Source of the DNA: JALYXV01 sp963791545
GTDB taxonomy: Bacteria > Actinomycetota > Acidimicrobiia > Acidimicrobiales > Palsa-688
Assembly: GCA_963791545.1 (NCBI GenBank)
Contig: CAWBSR010000015.1
Span: forward strand, 620,001 to 684,000
DNA length: 64,000 nt
Reading direction: 5' to 3'
A model generated the notes under the pieces. The model was given only the letters and a program-made list of their open reading frames with translations. It was not told the DNA's origin and did no database searches. A program made the position numbers and the translations under genes. Positions 28,692 to 37,747 of this stretch are shown one piece after another. How positions within the stretch are numbered: position 1 is the first letter of the stretch; each line of letters begins with the position of its first letter.

Positions 28692-29951
28692 TTGACTCTC
28701 GCCACGCCGGTAACCGCCACCAAACTCGACTGTGGTGTGACGGTCGTAACCGAGCCCATGCCCGACGTCCGCTCGGTGGCGGTCGGCTTCTGGGTGGGTA
28801 CCGGGTCGCGGGACGAAACCGGCCCGCTGGCCGGCGCCTCCCACTTCCTCGAACACCTCCTCTTCAAGGGCACCGAGGCGCGCAGCGCCCGGTCCATTGC
28901 CGAGGCGGTCGACGAGGTGGGAGGCGACATCAACGCCTTCACGACGAAGGAGTACACCGCCTTCTACCTGCGGGTATTGTCCGACGCCCTCGACACCGGC
29001 CTCGACATCCTTTCCGACATCATGTGGCAGCCCGCCTTCCGGCCCGACGAGGTCGAGGCGGAGCGCCAGGTGATCGTGGAGGAGATCCTGATGCACGGCG
29101 ACGAGCCCGCCGACCTGGTGCACGAGGTCCTGGCCGACGCCCTGTGGCCAGGTCACCCGCTCGGTCGTGACGTGCTCGGCTCCGAGGAGTCGATCGAAGG
29201 CTTGGCTCGAGCGGACATCGCCTCGTTCCACGCCGGTCACTACCGGCCCGGCAACATCGTCCTGGCGGCGGCCGGCGACCTGGATCCCGACGCCCTGGAG
29301 GCGGCGATCGAGCGGCGATTCAAGGGCCACCCAGGCGGTGTTCGTCCGGCGCGAGAGGCGCCGTCCACGCCGCCGCGGCCGCTGGTCGTGGTCACCCGCC
29401 CGACCGAGCAGGCCCACCTCATGGTGGGCTTCTTGGCCTTCGACCAGAACGACGACGACCGCTACCCCCTGGCGGTGCTCGACCATGTGCTCGGGGGCGG
29501 GATGTCGAGCCGGTTGTTCCAGGAGATACGGGAAGAACGGGGCCTGGCCTATTCGGTGTTCTCCTACCGCACCCTGTTCGAGGGCACGGGCGCCCTGGCG
29601 GTGTACGCGGGGACGGCACCGGCACGGACCCAGGAGGTGCTGGGCCTCATCAACGACGAACTCGACCGCATGCTGGACTCCGGCGTGACGGAACGGGAGC
29701 TGGCCATGACCAAGACCCACCTGCGGGGGTCCCTGGCCCTGGCCCTGGAGGACTCCGGGGCCCGGATGAGCCGGTTGGGGCGGAGCCAGTTGGTGCACGG
29801 GTCGGTGCCTGCGCTCGACCAGCTGGACGAGCGCCTGAGCGCGGTCACCCGGGCCGACGTGAACCGGGTCATCGCCCGGGTACTGGGCGGGACCCGGGTT
29901 GTGGCCGCGGTGGGGCCGTTCGGCGAGGACGCCTTCTCCTCGGTCGGCTAG
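28692..29951 (+). CDS. M16 family zinc metallopeptidase (PepR-like)
   Basis: About 419 residues from TTG 28692; as assembled the frame is continuous with pnp, but a separate start just after the corrected pnp stop gives a normal M16B length. The inverted zinc motif HFLEH near residue 52 with a downstream Glu (EAVDEVGGDINAFTTKEYTAFY in part), and the second-domain GGGMSSRLFQEIREERGLAYSV block, are typical. The mycobacterial gpsI-pepR pair has the same arrangement. Substrate unknown; homologues process peptides and may be exported or cytosolic. No signal peptide is seen. Confidence 0.9.
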   Translation: MTLATPVTATKLDCGVTVVTEPMPDVRSVAVGFWVGTGSRDETGPLAGASHFLEHLLFKGTEARSARSIAEAVDEVGGDINAFTTKEYTAFYLRVLSDALDTGLDILSDIMWQPAFRPDEVEAERQVIVEEILMHGDEPADLVHEVLADALWPGHPLGRDVLGSEESIEGLARADIASFHAGHYRPGNIVLAAAGDLDPDALEAAIERRFKGHPGGVRPAREAPSTPPRPLVVVTRPTEQAHLMVGFLAFDQNDDDRYPLAVLDHVLGGGMSSRLFQEIREERGLAYSVFSYRTLFEGTGALAVYAGTAPARTQEVLGLINDELDRMLDSGVTERELAMTKTHLRGSLALALEDSGARMSRLGRSQLVHGSVPALDQLDERLSAVTRADVNRVIARVLGGTRVVAAVGPFGEDAFSSVG

Positions 29952-29973
29952 CCCCGTCGAGGTCCGGCCGCCC

Positions 29974-29979
29974 TACGCT
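29974..29979 (+). promoter_or_regulatory. Putative -10 element (TACGCT) for leaderless dapB mRNA
   Basis: TACGCT lies eight bases before the dapB ATG in a 36-base gap with no Shine-Dalgarno sequence. Confidence 0.4.
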
Positions 29980-29987
29980 GGGCCGCC

Positions 29988-30764
29988 ATGCGAGTCGGGG
30001 TGTTCGGGGCGGGGGGCCGGATGGGTGCCGAGGTGTGCCGGGCGGTCCTGGGCGATCCCGACCTGGAGTTGGTGGCCGCCGTGGACCCCCACGCCCCGGG
30101 CCGGGAGAGCGTCGCGGGGGGCGTCGTCATCTCGGCCGCTGCCGATGCCCTGGAGGAAGCCCGAGCCGAGGTGGCGGTCGACTTCACGGAGCTGCACGCG
30201 GCCCGGGAGAACCTGGCCTGGTGCGCCCGCGTCGGCGTCCACGCCGTGGTCGGGACGACCGGCTTCACCGAAGGCGACGTGACCGAGCTGCGGCGCTTGT
30301 TTCCGCCCGAGGGGAAACTGGGCTGCTTCATCGCCCCCAACTTCGCGATCGGTGCCGTGTTGATGATGCGCTTCGCGGAGTTGGCGGCCCCGTGGTTCGA
30401 CTCGGCCGAGGTGATCGAGTTGCACCATGACGGCAAGGTCGACGCCCCGTCGGGAACCGCCATCCTGACGGCGCAGCGGATGGCGGCGGCGTCGGCCGAC
30501 TGGGGAAGCGACCCTACCCGGACCGAGGTGATGCCCGGGGCCCGGGGCGGCCTCGGTCCCGCGGGCATCCGCATCCATTCGGTGCGGCTGCGGGGGTTGG
30601 TGGCCCACCAGGAGGTGCTGTTGGGCACCATCGGCCAGAGTCTCACGATCCGCCACGATTCCTACGACCGCAGTTCCTTCATGCCCGGGGTCCTGCTGGC
30701 TGTCAAGGCGGTGGCCGATCATCCCGGGGTGACCGTCGGCCTGGACCGCCTCCTCGGGCTCTAG
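29988..30764 (+). CDS. dapB: 4-hydroxy-tetrahydrodipicolinate reductase
   Basis: A 258-residue DapB: the NAD(P)H loop GVFGAGGRMG at the N-terminus, VGTTGFTE, APNFAIGAVLMM, and the substrate motif ELHHDGKVDAPSGTA near residue 145 with catalytic His and Lys. It reduces the product of DapA on the way to diaminopimelate and lysine. Length is typical. It stands downstream of the M16 gene as in mycobacteria, but has its own predicted leaderless start. Confidence 0.97.
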   Translation: MRVGVFGAGGRMGAEVCRAVLGDPDLELVAAVDPHAPGRESVAGGVVISAAADALEEARAEVAVDFTELHAARENLAWCARVGVHAVVGTTGFTEGDVTELRRLFPPEGKLGCFIAPNFAIGAVLMMRFAELAAPWFDSAEVIELHHDGKVDAPSGTAILTAQRMAAASADWGSDPTRTEVMPGARGGLGPAGIRIHSVRLRGLVAHQEVLLGTIGQSLTIRHDSYDRSSFMPGVLLAVKAVADHPGVTVGLDRLLGL

Positions 30765-30772
30765 GGCCGTTG

Positions 30773-30778
30773 TAGCCT
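30773..30778 (+). promoter_or_regulatory. Putative -10 element (TAGCCT) for the acyl-CoA ligase gene
   Basis: TAGCCT lies in the gap after dapB and would give a leader of about 40 bases containing GGGGGA before the ATG at 30827. Confidence 0.35.
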
Positions 30779-30826
30779 TTGGCGCGGCAGCGGCCTCGGG
30801 GGGCCGCGCTGGAAACGGGGGATTGC

Positions 30827-32512
30827 ATGCAAGGCCTCATGCAGAACACGCCGCTGACCCTGCCGATGATGTTCCGGCGGGCGGAGCGCCACTTTGGCGA
30901 CAAGACCATCGTCACCGCGGGCCGCAAGCCCGCCGACCGCCCGGCACCACTGGAGCGCACCACCTATGCCGACTGGGCGCAACGCACCCGCCGCCTGGGC
31001 GGGGTCCTCGACGCCTTGGAGATCAGCGACGACGGCCGGGTGGCCACCTTCGCCTGGAACAGCGCCCGCCACCTGGAGTTGTACTTCGCAGCTCCCGGCT
31101 CGGGGAGGGTGCTGCATACCCTCAACATCCGCCTGTTCGCCGACCAGCTGAGCTACATCGTCAACCACGCCGCCGACGAGGTCATCTTCGTCGACCGCAC
31201 CCTGATGGGGCTCCTGTGGCCCCTGGTCCCGACCTTCAAGACGGTACGTTACTTCGTCGTCATGGACGACACCGGGCTGGCGGCCGCGGCCCCCGGCGCC
31301 CCCGGCTCGCTCCCGCCACTTCCCGACGACCCCCGCATCGTCGACTACGAGCAGCTCCTGGCGGCGGCCAAGCCGGTCGACTTCGAGGTGGCCGACGAGG
31401 ACCGGGCGGCGGCCATGTGCTACACCAGCGGCACCACCGGCAACCCCAAGGGGGTGGTCTACTCGCACCGTTCGACCGTCCTGCACTCCATGGGGGCGAT
31501 GATGGCGGGCGGGATCGGCGTCAGCGAGCGGGACGTGGTCCTGCCGGTCGTGCCCATGTTCCATGCCAACGCCTGGGGCCTGGCCCACGCCGCCGTCTTC
31601 GCGGGCGCCAGCCTCGTTTTCCCGGGCCCCGACATGACGCCCCCGGCCATCGCGGAGCTCGTCGAGCGGGAGCGGGTCACGCTTGCCGCCGGCGTCCCCA
31701 CCATCTGGATGGGGGTCCTACCCCTCCTCGAGGGTCGGGACCTGTCCGCCTTGACCCGCATCGCGTGCGGCGGCTCGGCGGTGCCCAAGGCACTGTCCGA
31801 GGCCTACCGGGCCAAGATCGGCAGGCCCATCCTCCAGGCCTGGGGTATGACCGAGACCAGCCCCCTGGCCACGGTGTGCGGGCAACGGTCTACCTTCGAC
31901 GGCCGTCCCGAGGAGGAGCTGGCCGACATCCGGGCCACCCAGGGCGTCAGCGTTCCCGGCGTCGAGGTGCGCATCGTCGAGCCCGGCTTCACCGAGGAGC
32001 TGCCCTGGGACGGCCACGCCAGCGGCGAGATCCAGGTGCGGGGACCGTGGATCGCCCGCGACTACTACGACGACGCGCGCTCGGGCGAGTCGTTCACGCC
32101 CGATGGCTGGTTGCGCACCGGCGACGTCGGGACCGTCAGCCCCGAGGGCTACGTCCGCCTGCTCGACCGCACCAAGGACCTGATCAAAAGCGGCGGCGAG
32201 TGGATCAGCTCGGTGGCCCTGGAAAACGAGATCATGGCCCACCCCGACGTCGCCGAGGCGGCGGTGATCGGCATCTCCGACGAGCGCTGGCAGGAGCGTC
32301 CCCTCGCCTGCGTGGTGCGCACGGCCGGCTCCGACCTCACCGCCGAGGAGTTGCTGGACTGGCTGCGGCCCAAGGTGGCCAAATGGTGGCTTCCCGACGG
32401 GTGCGTGTTCATCGACGAGGTGCCCAAGACGTCAGTGGGCAAGTTCTCCAAGAAGACGCTACGGGACCGCTTCGCCGACTACCAGCTGCCGGTCCGTACC
32501 GAGGGCCGCTAA
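30827..32512 (+). CDS. Acyl-CoA synthetase (AMP-forming), FadD-like
   Basis: About 561 residues from ATG 30827 (ATG 30839 is an alternative). ANL-superfamily motifs are complete: YTSGTTGNPKGV (P-loop A3) near residue 204, VVPMFHANAWG (A4), GWGMTETSP-like AWGMTETSPLA (A5), GWLRTGDVG (A7), RTKDLIKSGGEWIS (A8) and catalytic Lys in TSVGKFSKK (A10). The enzyme adenylates a carboxylic acid and forms its CoA thioester; the overall pattern resembles medium/long-chain fatty acid ligases. Substrate cannot be read from sequence. The stop lies in a short triple repeat shared with the convergent gene. Confidence 0.88.
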   Translation: MQGLMQNTPLTLPMMFRRAERHFGDKTIVTAGRKPADRPAPLERTTYADWAQRTRRLGGVLDALEISDDGRVATFAWNSARHLELYFAAPGSGRVLHTLNIRLFADQLSYIVNHAADEVIFVDRTLMGLLWPLVPTFKTVRYFVVMDDTGLAAAAPGAPGSLPPLPDDPRIVDYEQLLAAAKPVDFEVADEDRAAAMCYTSGTTGNPKGVVYSHRSTVLHSMGAMMAGGIGVSERDVVLPVVPMFHANAWGLAHAAVFAGASLVFPGPDMTPPAIAELVERERVTLAAGVPTIWMGVLPLLEGRDLSALTRIACGGSAVPKALSEAYRAKIGRPILQAWGMTETSPLATVCGQRSTFDGRPEEELADIRATQGVSVPGVEVRIVEPGFTEELPWDGHASGEIQVRGPWIARDYYDDARSGESFTPDGWLRTGDVGTVSPEGYVRLLDRTKDLIKSGGEWISSVALENEIMAHPDVAEAAVIGISDERWQERPLACVVRTAGSDLTAEELLDWLRPKVAKWWLPDGCVFIDEVPKTSVGKFSKKTLRDRFADYQLPVRTEGR

Positions 32513-32556
32513 GGCCCCGACGCGCTAAGGGCCCCGACGCGCTAAGGCCCCGACGC
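32508..32556 (+). repeat. Three tandem 16-17 bp repeats at a convergent gene junction
   Basis: Copies of GCTAAGG(G)CCCCGACGC at 32508-32523, 32524-32540 and 32541-32556. The first holds the TAA stop of the acyl-CoA ligase; the third supplies the TAG stop of the convergent gene. Confidence 0.75.
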
Positions 32557-33636
32557 CAGGGCCGCCGCCGCCTGCATGTGGCCGACCAGCTCGGCCAGGG
32601 GGGTGCGGGCGTTGAGGCCGCTGGTGGAGGGCATCACGTACACCTCACTCCCAAGCCGGCCGAACACGCCACCCCCGCCCGGTTGGCGCCCCGGGCGGGC
32701 GCTGCGATCCACCGCCGCCCGCCAGCCCGCCAGGCCCACGAACAACACCACCCTCGGTGCCAGCCACGCCACCAGCCGGGCCAGCCGGGCCAGCCCGGCC
32801 CGGTATTCCGCCGCCGTCAGCCCCACCGCCCGGGGCGTGGCCCGCTTGACCAGATCGGTCATGCCGACGCCGTCGTCGGCCAGCACCGCCAGGGGACGCC
32901 GGGCCCGTGCCGCCCCCACCAGCCCGGCGCTCACCGCAGCCCGCCAGAACCTGTTGGTCGGCCCCGCGTAGCCGTATCCGGCGTCGGCGGCCACCAGGCT
33001 CGGATTGAGGCCGCACACCAGGACCCCCATGCCGGGGCCGACGAAGTCGGGCAGGGTCCTCCGCGCCCGGGCCCGCACCGTGAGCCACTCACCCTCCTGG
33101 CCGGTCACCGTGACGCCCCCCGCCTCGAGCTCGAATCCCGCCCCGACCATCAGCGGGGCCACCTCGTCCGCCTGCCAGTGGGCGAAGAACCGTCCCGGAA
33201 AGTCGTCGCCCGCCAGCGCCCCCTCGCCCACGCCCGCCCGCAGGGTCATCTCGAGGGGCGCGTCCAGCGCCAACGCTTGCTGCAGTTGCGCCAGGGCGAC
33301 GGGAAGCTGGTGGCGGCGCAGGTGGAGGTAGGACGCCCGGGCCCACGCCCCGCCCAGGCGGCGGGGCGCGAACGGCAGCTGGGCCAGGTCCGCCTGCACC
33401 AGCGCCACCCCCGCCGGGCGGGCCAGTTCCAGCATGGCCCGGGCACCGTCGAGGCCGATCAGGGGCCGGCCGAGGTGGGTGAAGTAGCCCCCCGGTCCAC
33501 AGCCGAGGTCGGCCATCGGGCGTCCCGGTAGGCACCGGTGGGAAAAGGCCTCCGCTTCCGCGCCCAGGCGGGGTGGGCGGCGTTCCGCCCACTCCCGGGC
33601 ATGGGTTTCGTAGGTGGTGCGTGTCGAGGCGTCCAT
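32542..33636 (-). CDS. Fusion of class I SAM methyltransferase and Mug/TDG-type DNA glycosylase
   Basis: A 364-residue protein on the minus strand. Residues ~40-190 form a methyltransferase with the SAM loop ADLGCGPGGY (42-51), an acidic loop GLDGA and QADLAQLPF. Residues ~203-360 match mismatch-specific uracil/thymine DNA glycosylases: VLVCGLNPSL with the catalytic-position Asn211, GPTNRFWRA, DDGVGMTDLVKRAT, and VMPSTSGLNA (334-343). Mug/TDG enzymes remove U or T opposite G. The two halves are joined by a short basic linker with no stop or frame break. The methyl acceptor is unknown. ATG 33636 lies only 23 bases from a divergent candidate start. Confidence 0.82.
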   Translation of the reverse strand: MDASTRTTYETHAREWAERRPPRLGAEAEAFSHRCLPGRPMADLGCGPGGYFTHLGRPLIGLDGARAMLELARPAGVALVQADLAQLPFAPRRLGGAWARASYLHLRRHQLPVALAQLQQALALDAPLEMTLRAGVGEGALAGDDFPGRFFAHWQADEVAPLMVGAGFELEAGGVTVTGQEGEWLTVRARARRTLPDFVGPGMGVLVCGLNPSLVAADAGYGYAGPTNRFWRAAVSAGLVGAARARRPLAVLADDGVGMTDLVKRATPRAVGLTAAEYRAGLARLARLVAWLAPRVVLFVGLAGWRAAVDRSARPGRQPGGGGVFGRLGSEVYVMPSTSGLNARTPLAELVGHMQAAAALASGP

Positions 33637-33643
33637 CGTTCTA

Positions 33644-33649
33644 TAGCCT
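33644..33649 (+). promoter_or_regulatory. Putative -10 element (TAGCCT) upstream of the diiron protein
   Basis: TAGCCT (overlapping TATAGC) lies ten bases before ATG 33660 and would transcribe the short leader ORF and the diiron gene. It sits in the 23-base divergent gap. Confidence 0.4.
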
Positions 33650-33659
33650 CGCGTGTGCC

Positions 33660-33764
33660 ATGGCCGAGGACCTGCGGAACCACATCCTCGAACAGACGTA
33701 TGCCTCGGTAGCCCACGCGGTTGTCACCACCTTCCTATTCCCGGGCCTCGGCAGGGACCGATAG
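33660..33764 (+). CDS. Possible 34-residue leader peptide
   Basis: ATG 33660 opens a 34-codon frame (MAEDLRNHILEQTYASVAHA...) ending in TAG nine bases before the next gene; the TAG itself is part of the TAGGAGA ribosome binding site of that gene. About four fifths of its codons end in G or C. It could be a leader peptide coupled to the diiron gene, or untranslated leader. No family recognised. Confidence 0.3.
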   Translation: MAEDLRNHILEQTYASVAHAVVTTFLFPGLGRDR

Positions 33765-33773
33765 GAGACCAAC

Positions 33774-34892
<1,119 letters not shown>

Positions 34893-34959
34893 GGGCCCGC
34901 GGTCGGCCGCGGGGGGCGGCCGGCCGGGGAATAGCGACTTCGGCCGGTTGACAGCCGGG

Positions 34960-34965
34960 TAGGCT
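34960..34965 (+). promoter_or_regulatory. Putative -10 element (TAGGCT) for leaderless dapA mRNA
   Basis: TAGGCT lies six bases before the dapA ATG, with no Shine-Dalgarno sequence. The nearby TTGACA at 34948 is only six bases from it and cannot be its -35. Confidence 0.45.
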
Positions 34966-34971
34966 CGCCTC

Positions 34972-35946
34972 ATGGGCCCGGGGCGCTTTGGTGCCGTTCT
35001 CACCGCAATGGTCACCCCCTTCGACGACTCGGGCGGGCTCGATGTCGATGGCGCGGTGACCCTGGCCCGGTGGTTGGTCCAGCATGGCAGCGACGGCCTG
35101 GTGGTGGCGGGAACGACCGGCGAGAGCCCGGTGCTCTCCGACGACGAGAAGGTGATTCTCTGGACGGCGGTGGCCGACGCCGTCACCGTCCCCGTGGTCG
35201 CCGGGAGCACCAGCAACGACACCGCTCACAGCGTCGCCCTGACGGCGCGCGCCGCCCAGGCCGGGGTAGCCGGGATCCTGGCGGTCACGCCGTACTACAG
35301 CCGACCCCCGCAGGCGGGGCTGGAGGCCCATTTCCGGGCAGTGGCCGAGGCGACCGCCCTGCCGGTACTGATCTACGACATCCCGGTCCGCACTGGGCGG
35401 AAGATGGCGCACGGGTCCCTCGTGGCCCTGGCCCGGGACGTGCCCACCATCGTGGGTGTCAAGGATGCTGCCGGCAGCCCTGCCGAATCGGCCCGGCTCA
35501 TCGCCGAGGCGCCGCCCGGGTTCGACCTGTACTCCGGCGACGACGGCCTGACGGTCCCCCTGCTGTCGGTCGGCGGCGCCGGCGTCATCAGCGTGGCGGC
35601 CCACTGGGCGGGCGAGGAGATCTCGGCGATGGTCGCCTCATTCTTCAAGGGCGACGTTGACGGCGCCCGGGCCATCAACGCCCGGCTGCTGGAATCGTGG
35701 CGCTTCCAGAGCAGCGACCTCACCCCGAATCCCATCCCCGCCAAGGCCATGATGCGGACGCTGGGACTGCCGTCGGGCCAGTGCCGCCTCCCGCTCGGGC
35801 CGGCGCCGGAGGGCCTGGAGGCCCAGGCCCTCGAAGTCCTCGGCCGTCTCCGGGGAGCCGATCGCCAGGGTGCTGATATGCGGGGTGCCGGTGATCCGGC
35901 GGCAGCGGGCGCCGCGGGCCACCAGCAGCAGGCCATCCTTGGCTGA
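34972..35946 (+). CDS. dapA: 4-hydroxy-tetrahydrodipicolinate synthase
   Basis: A 324-residue DapA: VAGTTGESPVLSDDEK, VTPYYSRPPQAGLEAHF with the catalytic Tyr, VLIYDIPVRTG, and GVKDAAGSP with the Schiff-base Lys. It condenses pyruvate with aspartate semialdehyde, first step of the diaminopimelate branch. The body ends like other DapA proteins near residue 300; a further ~25 residues, Ala/Gly/Gln-rich, overlap the upstream open frame of rnj and may be non-conserved. The stop overlaps the preferred rnj start by eight bases. Confidence 0.95.
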   Translation: MGPGRFGAVLTAMVTPFDDSGGLDVDGAVTLARWLVQHGSDGLVVAGTTGESPVLSDDEKVILWTAVADAVTVPVVAGSTSNDTAHSVALTARAAQAGVAGILAVTPYYSRPPQAGLEAHFRAVAEATALPVLIYDIPVRTGRKMAHGSLVALARDVPTIVGVKDAAGSPAESARLIAEAPPGFDLYSGDDGLTVPLLSVGGAGVISVAAHWAGEEISAMVASFFKGDVDGARAINARLLESWRFQSSDLTPNPIPAKAMMRTLGLPSGQCRLPLGPAPEGLEAQALEVLGRLRGADRQGADMRGAGDPAAAGAAGHQQQAILG

Positions 35947-37600
35947 TCCCGTCCGGCTGGTCTTCCTCGGGGGTCTGGGTGAGATCGGTCGCAACTGCGC
36001 CTGCATCGAGGTCGACGGCCGCATCCTCATCCTGGACTGCGGGGTGATGTTCCCCGACCTGGAGATGCCCGGCGTCGACCTGGTGCTGCCCGATTTCACC
36101 TACTTGCGGGACAACGCCCACCGGGTCGAGGCGGTCGTCCTCACCCACGGCCACGAGGACCACGTGGGCGGGTTGAGCTTCCTCCTCCGCGAGCTCGAGG
36201 TGCCGGTGTACGGGTCCGCCCTTACCTTGGGCCTGGCCCGCAGCCGCATCGAGGAGGCGGGCCTCTTGCACCGCACCAAGATGCACCCGGTACGCGACGG
36301 CGAACGCCGCCAGATCGGGCCCTTCGACGTGGAGTTCATCCCGGTGACCCACTCGGTGCCCCACGGCTTCGCCACCGCCTTCCACACCCCCCAAGGCGTC
36401 ATCCTCCACTCCGGCGACTTCAAGCTCGACCTGACACCCATCGACGGCCGCTCAACCGACCTGGCCCGCATCGGCGCCCTGGCGTCGGGCGAGGGAATCC
36501 GGCTCCTCCTGTCGGACTCCACCAATGCCGAGGAACAGGGCCACACCGAGACCGAACAACTGGTCGGCCGAGTGCTGATGGACCTGTTCCAGGCCCACCC
36601 CGACAAACGGGTGATCGTCACCTGTTTCGCCAGCCACATCCACCGCATCCAGGAGGTGGCCAACGCGGCGCTGGCCACCGGGCGGACCATCGCCACCCTG
36701 GGCCGGTCCATGGGGAAGAACATCGCCCTGGCCCGCACCCTCGGCCTTTTGCACATCCCCGACAACATGGTCGTCGACATCGAGAAGATCGGCGATATGG
36801 ACCCCCGCCGGGTGTGCATCGTCTCCACCGGATCCCAGGGCGAGCCCATGTCGGCCCTGTCGCTGATGGCGGCGGGCGACAACCGCTGGGTCACCGTCGG
36901 CGCCGGTGACCTCGTCATCATGTCCTCCCACGCCATCCCCGGCAACGAGGCCCCGGTCGGCAAGGTGATCGACGGCCTGTGCCGCCTCGGTGTCGAGGTC
37001 GTCCATTCCGGCCTGGCGGCGGTGCACGTGAGCGGCCACGCCAAGCGGGAGGAACTGAAAACCTTGCTTTCGATCGCCCGCCCGGCTTCGTTCATCCCGG
37101 TGCACGGGGAGTTCCGCCATCTGACCCATCACGCCCGGCTGGCCCAGGAAATGGGCGTCCCCGGCGCCTCGGTCCTGCTGGCCGAGGACGGAGATGTCAT
37201 CGAGCTTTCCGACAGCGGCATTGACTTCGTGGGCCAGGTCCCGGCCGGATACCTGTACGTGGACGGGATCGTGGGCGACGTGGGTCGTGGCGTGCTGCGG
37301 GACCGTCAGCTCCTGTCCGAGGAAGGGGTCGTGGTGGTCGTCGTCACCCTCGACGCCAAGTCCGGGGAGATCCTGAACGGCCCGGAGATCATCACCCACG
37401 GATGGGTCTACGCCCCCGAGGCGGAAGCCCTGCTCGACGAGGCCCGGGCCGCGGTGGCGGCCAGCCTGGAGAAGGCGGCGGCGGCCGGCGGCACCGACTA
37501 CGAAACCCTGAAGCGCCACGCCCGATCAGCGCTGGGGAAGTTCGTCCACGAGCGCACCCGGCGCCGCCCGATGATCGTCCCCGTGGTCATGGAGGTCTAA
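35939..37600 (+). CDS. rnj: Ribonuclease J
   Basis: About 553 residues from TTG 35939 (LADPVRLVFLGGLGEIGRNC), preferred because it gives the usual length and overlaps the dapA stop; GTG 35870 in the same frame would add 23 residues. Metallo-beta-lactamase motifs THGHEDHVGG, SVPHGFATAFH and HSGDFKLDLTP are present, then the beta-CASP domain (DSTNAEEQGHTETE; CFASHIHRIQ; STGSQGEPMSAL) and HVSGHAKREEL. RNase J is an endo/5'-exonuclease. dapA-rnj-ftsK order is typical of actinobacteria. Confidence 0.95.
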   Translation: MADPVRLVFLGGLGEIGRNCACIEVDGRILILDCGVMFPDLEMPGVDLVLPDFTYLRDNAHRVEAVVLTHGHEDHVGGLSFLLRELEVPVYGSALTLGLARSRIEEAGLLHRTKMHPVRDGERRQIGPFDVEFIPVTHSVPHGFATAFHTPQGVILHSGDFKLDLTPIDGRSTDLARIGALASGEGIRLLLSDSTNAEEQGHTETEQLVGRVLMDLFQAHPDKRVIVTCFASHIHRIQEVANAALATGRTIATLGRSMGKNIALARTLGLLHIPDNMVVDIEKIGDMDPRRVCIVSTGSQGEPMSALSLMAAGDNRWVTVGAGDLVIMSSHAIPGNEAPVGKVIDGLCRLGVEVVHSGLAAVHVSGHAKREELKTLLSIARPASFIPVHGEFRHLTHHARLAQEMGVPGASVLLAEDGDVIELSDSGIDFVGQVPAGYLYVDGIVGDVGRGVLRDRQLLSEEGVVVVVVTLDAKSGEILNGPEIITHGWVYAPEAEALLDEARAAVAASLEKAAAAGGTDYETLKRHARSALGKFVHERTRRRPMIVPVVMEV

Positions 37601-37747
37601 TCCGATAGGACCGGGTCTGGGCGTACGAGGGATCCGGGGTATTGCACCGGGCACTTTGATCCCTTGGTTCGGCAGAGGCAGCCCAGGCGCGAGGCGGGGT
37701 CTGATAACCGTGTGACTGGTGGGGGCAGTGTTACCGTTGAGTCCATT

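Noticed and set aside
26118..29951. A single 1277-residue PNPase-metallopeptidase fusion protein
   Set aside because: The -1 frame provides a convincing PNPase tail with its own TAA, and the two genes are separate neighbours in other actinobacteria, so I list two genes and treat the fusion as a likely one-base artefact.
30823..33531. A 902-codon plus-strand open frame across the acyl-CoA ligase and the methyltransferase fusion
   Set aside because: It is Arg/Gly/Pro-rich with no motif, and both strands beneath it carry clearly conserved genes in other frames; a high-GC shadow.
34948..34965. TTGACA with TAGGCT as a -35/-10 pair before dapA
   Set aside because: The spacing is six bases, far from the required ~17; only the TAGGCT box is kept.
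35638..36099. Minus-strand ORF across the dapA/rnj junction with protein-like stretches
   Set aside because: It runs antisense through conserved parts of both genes and shows no recognisable motif; the appearance is explained by GC-rich complementarity.
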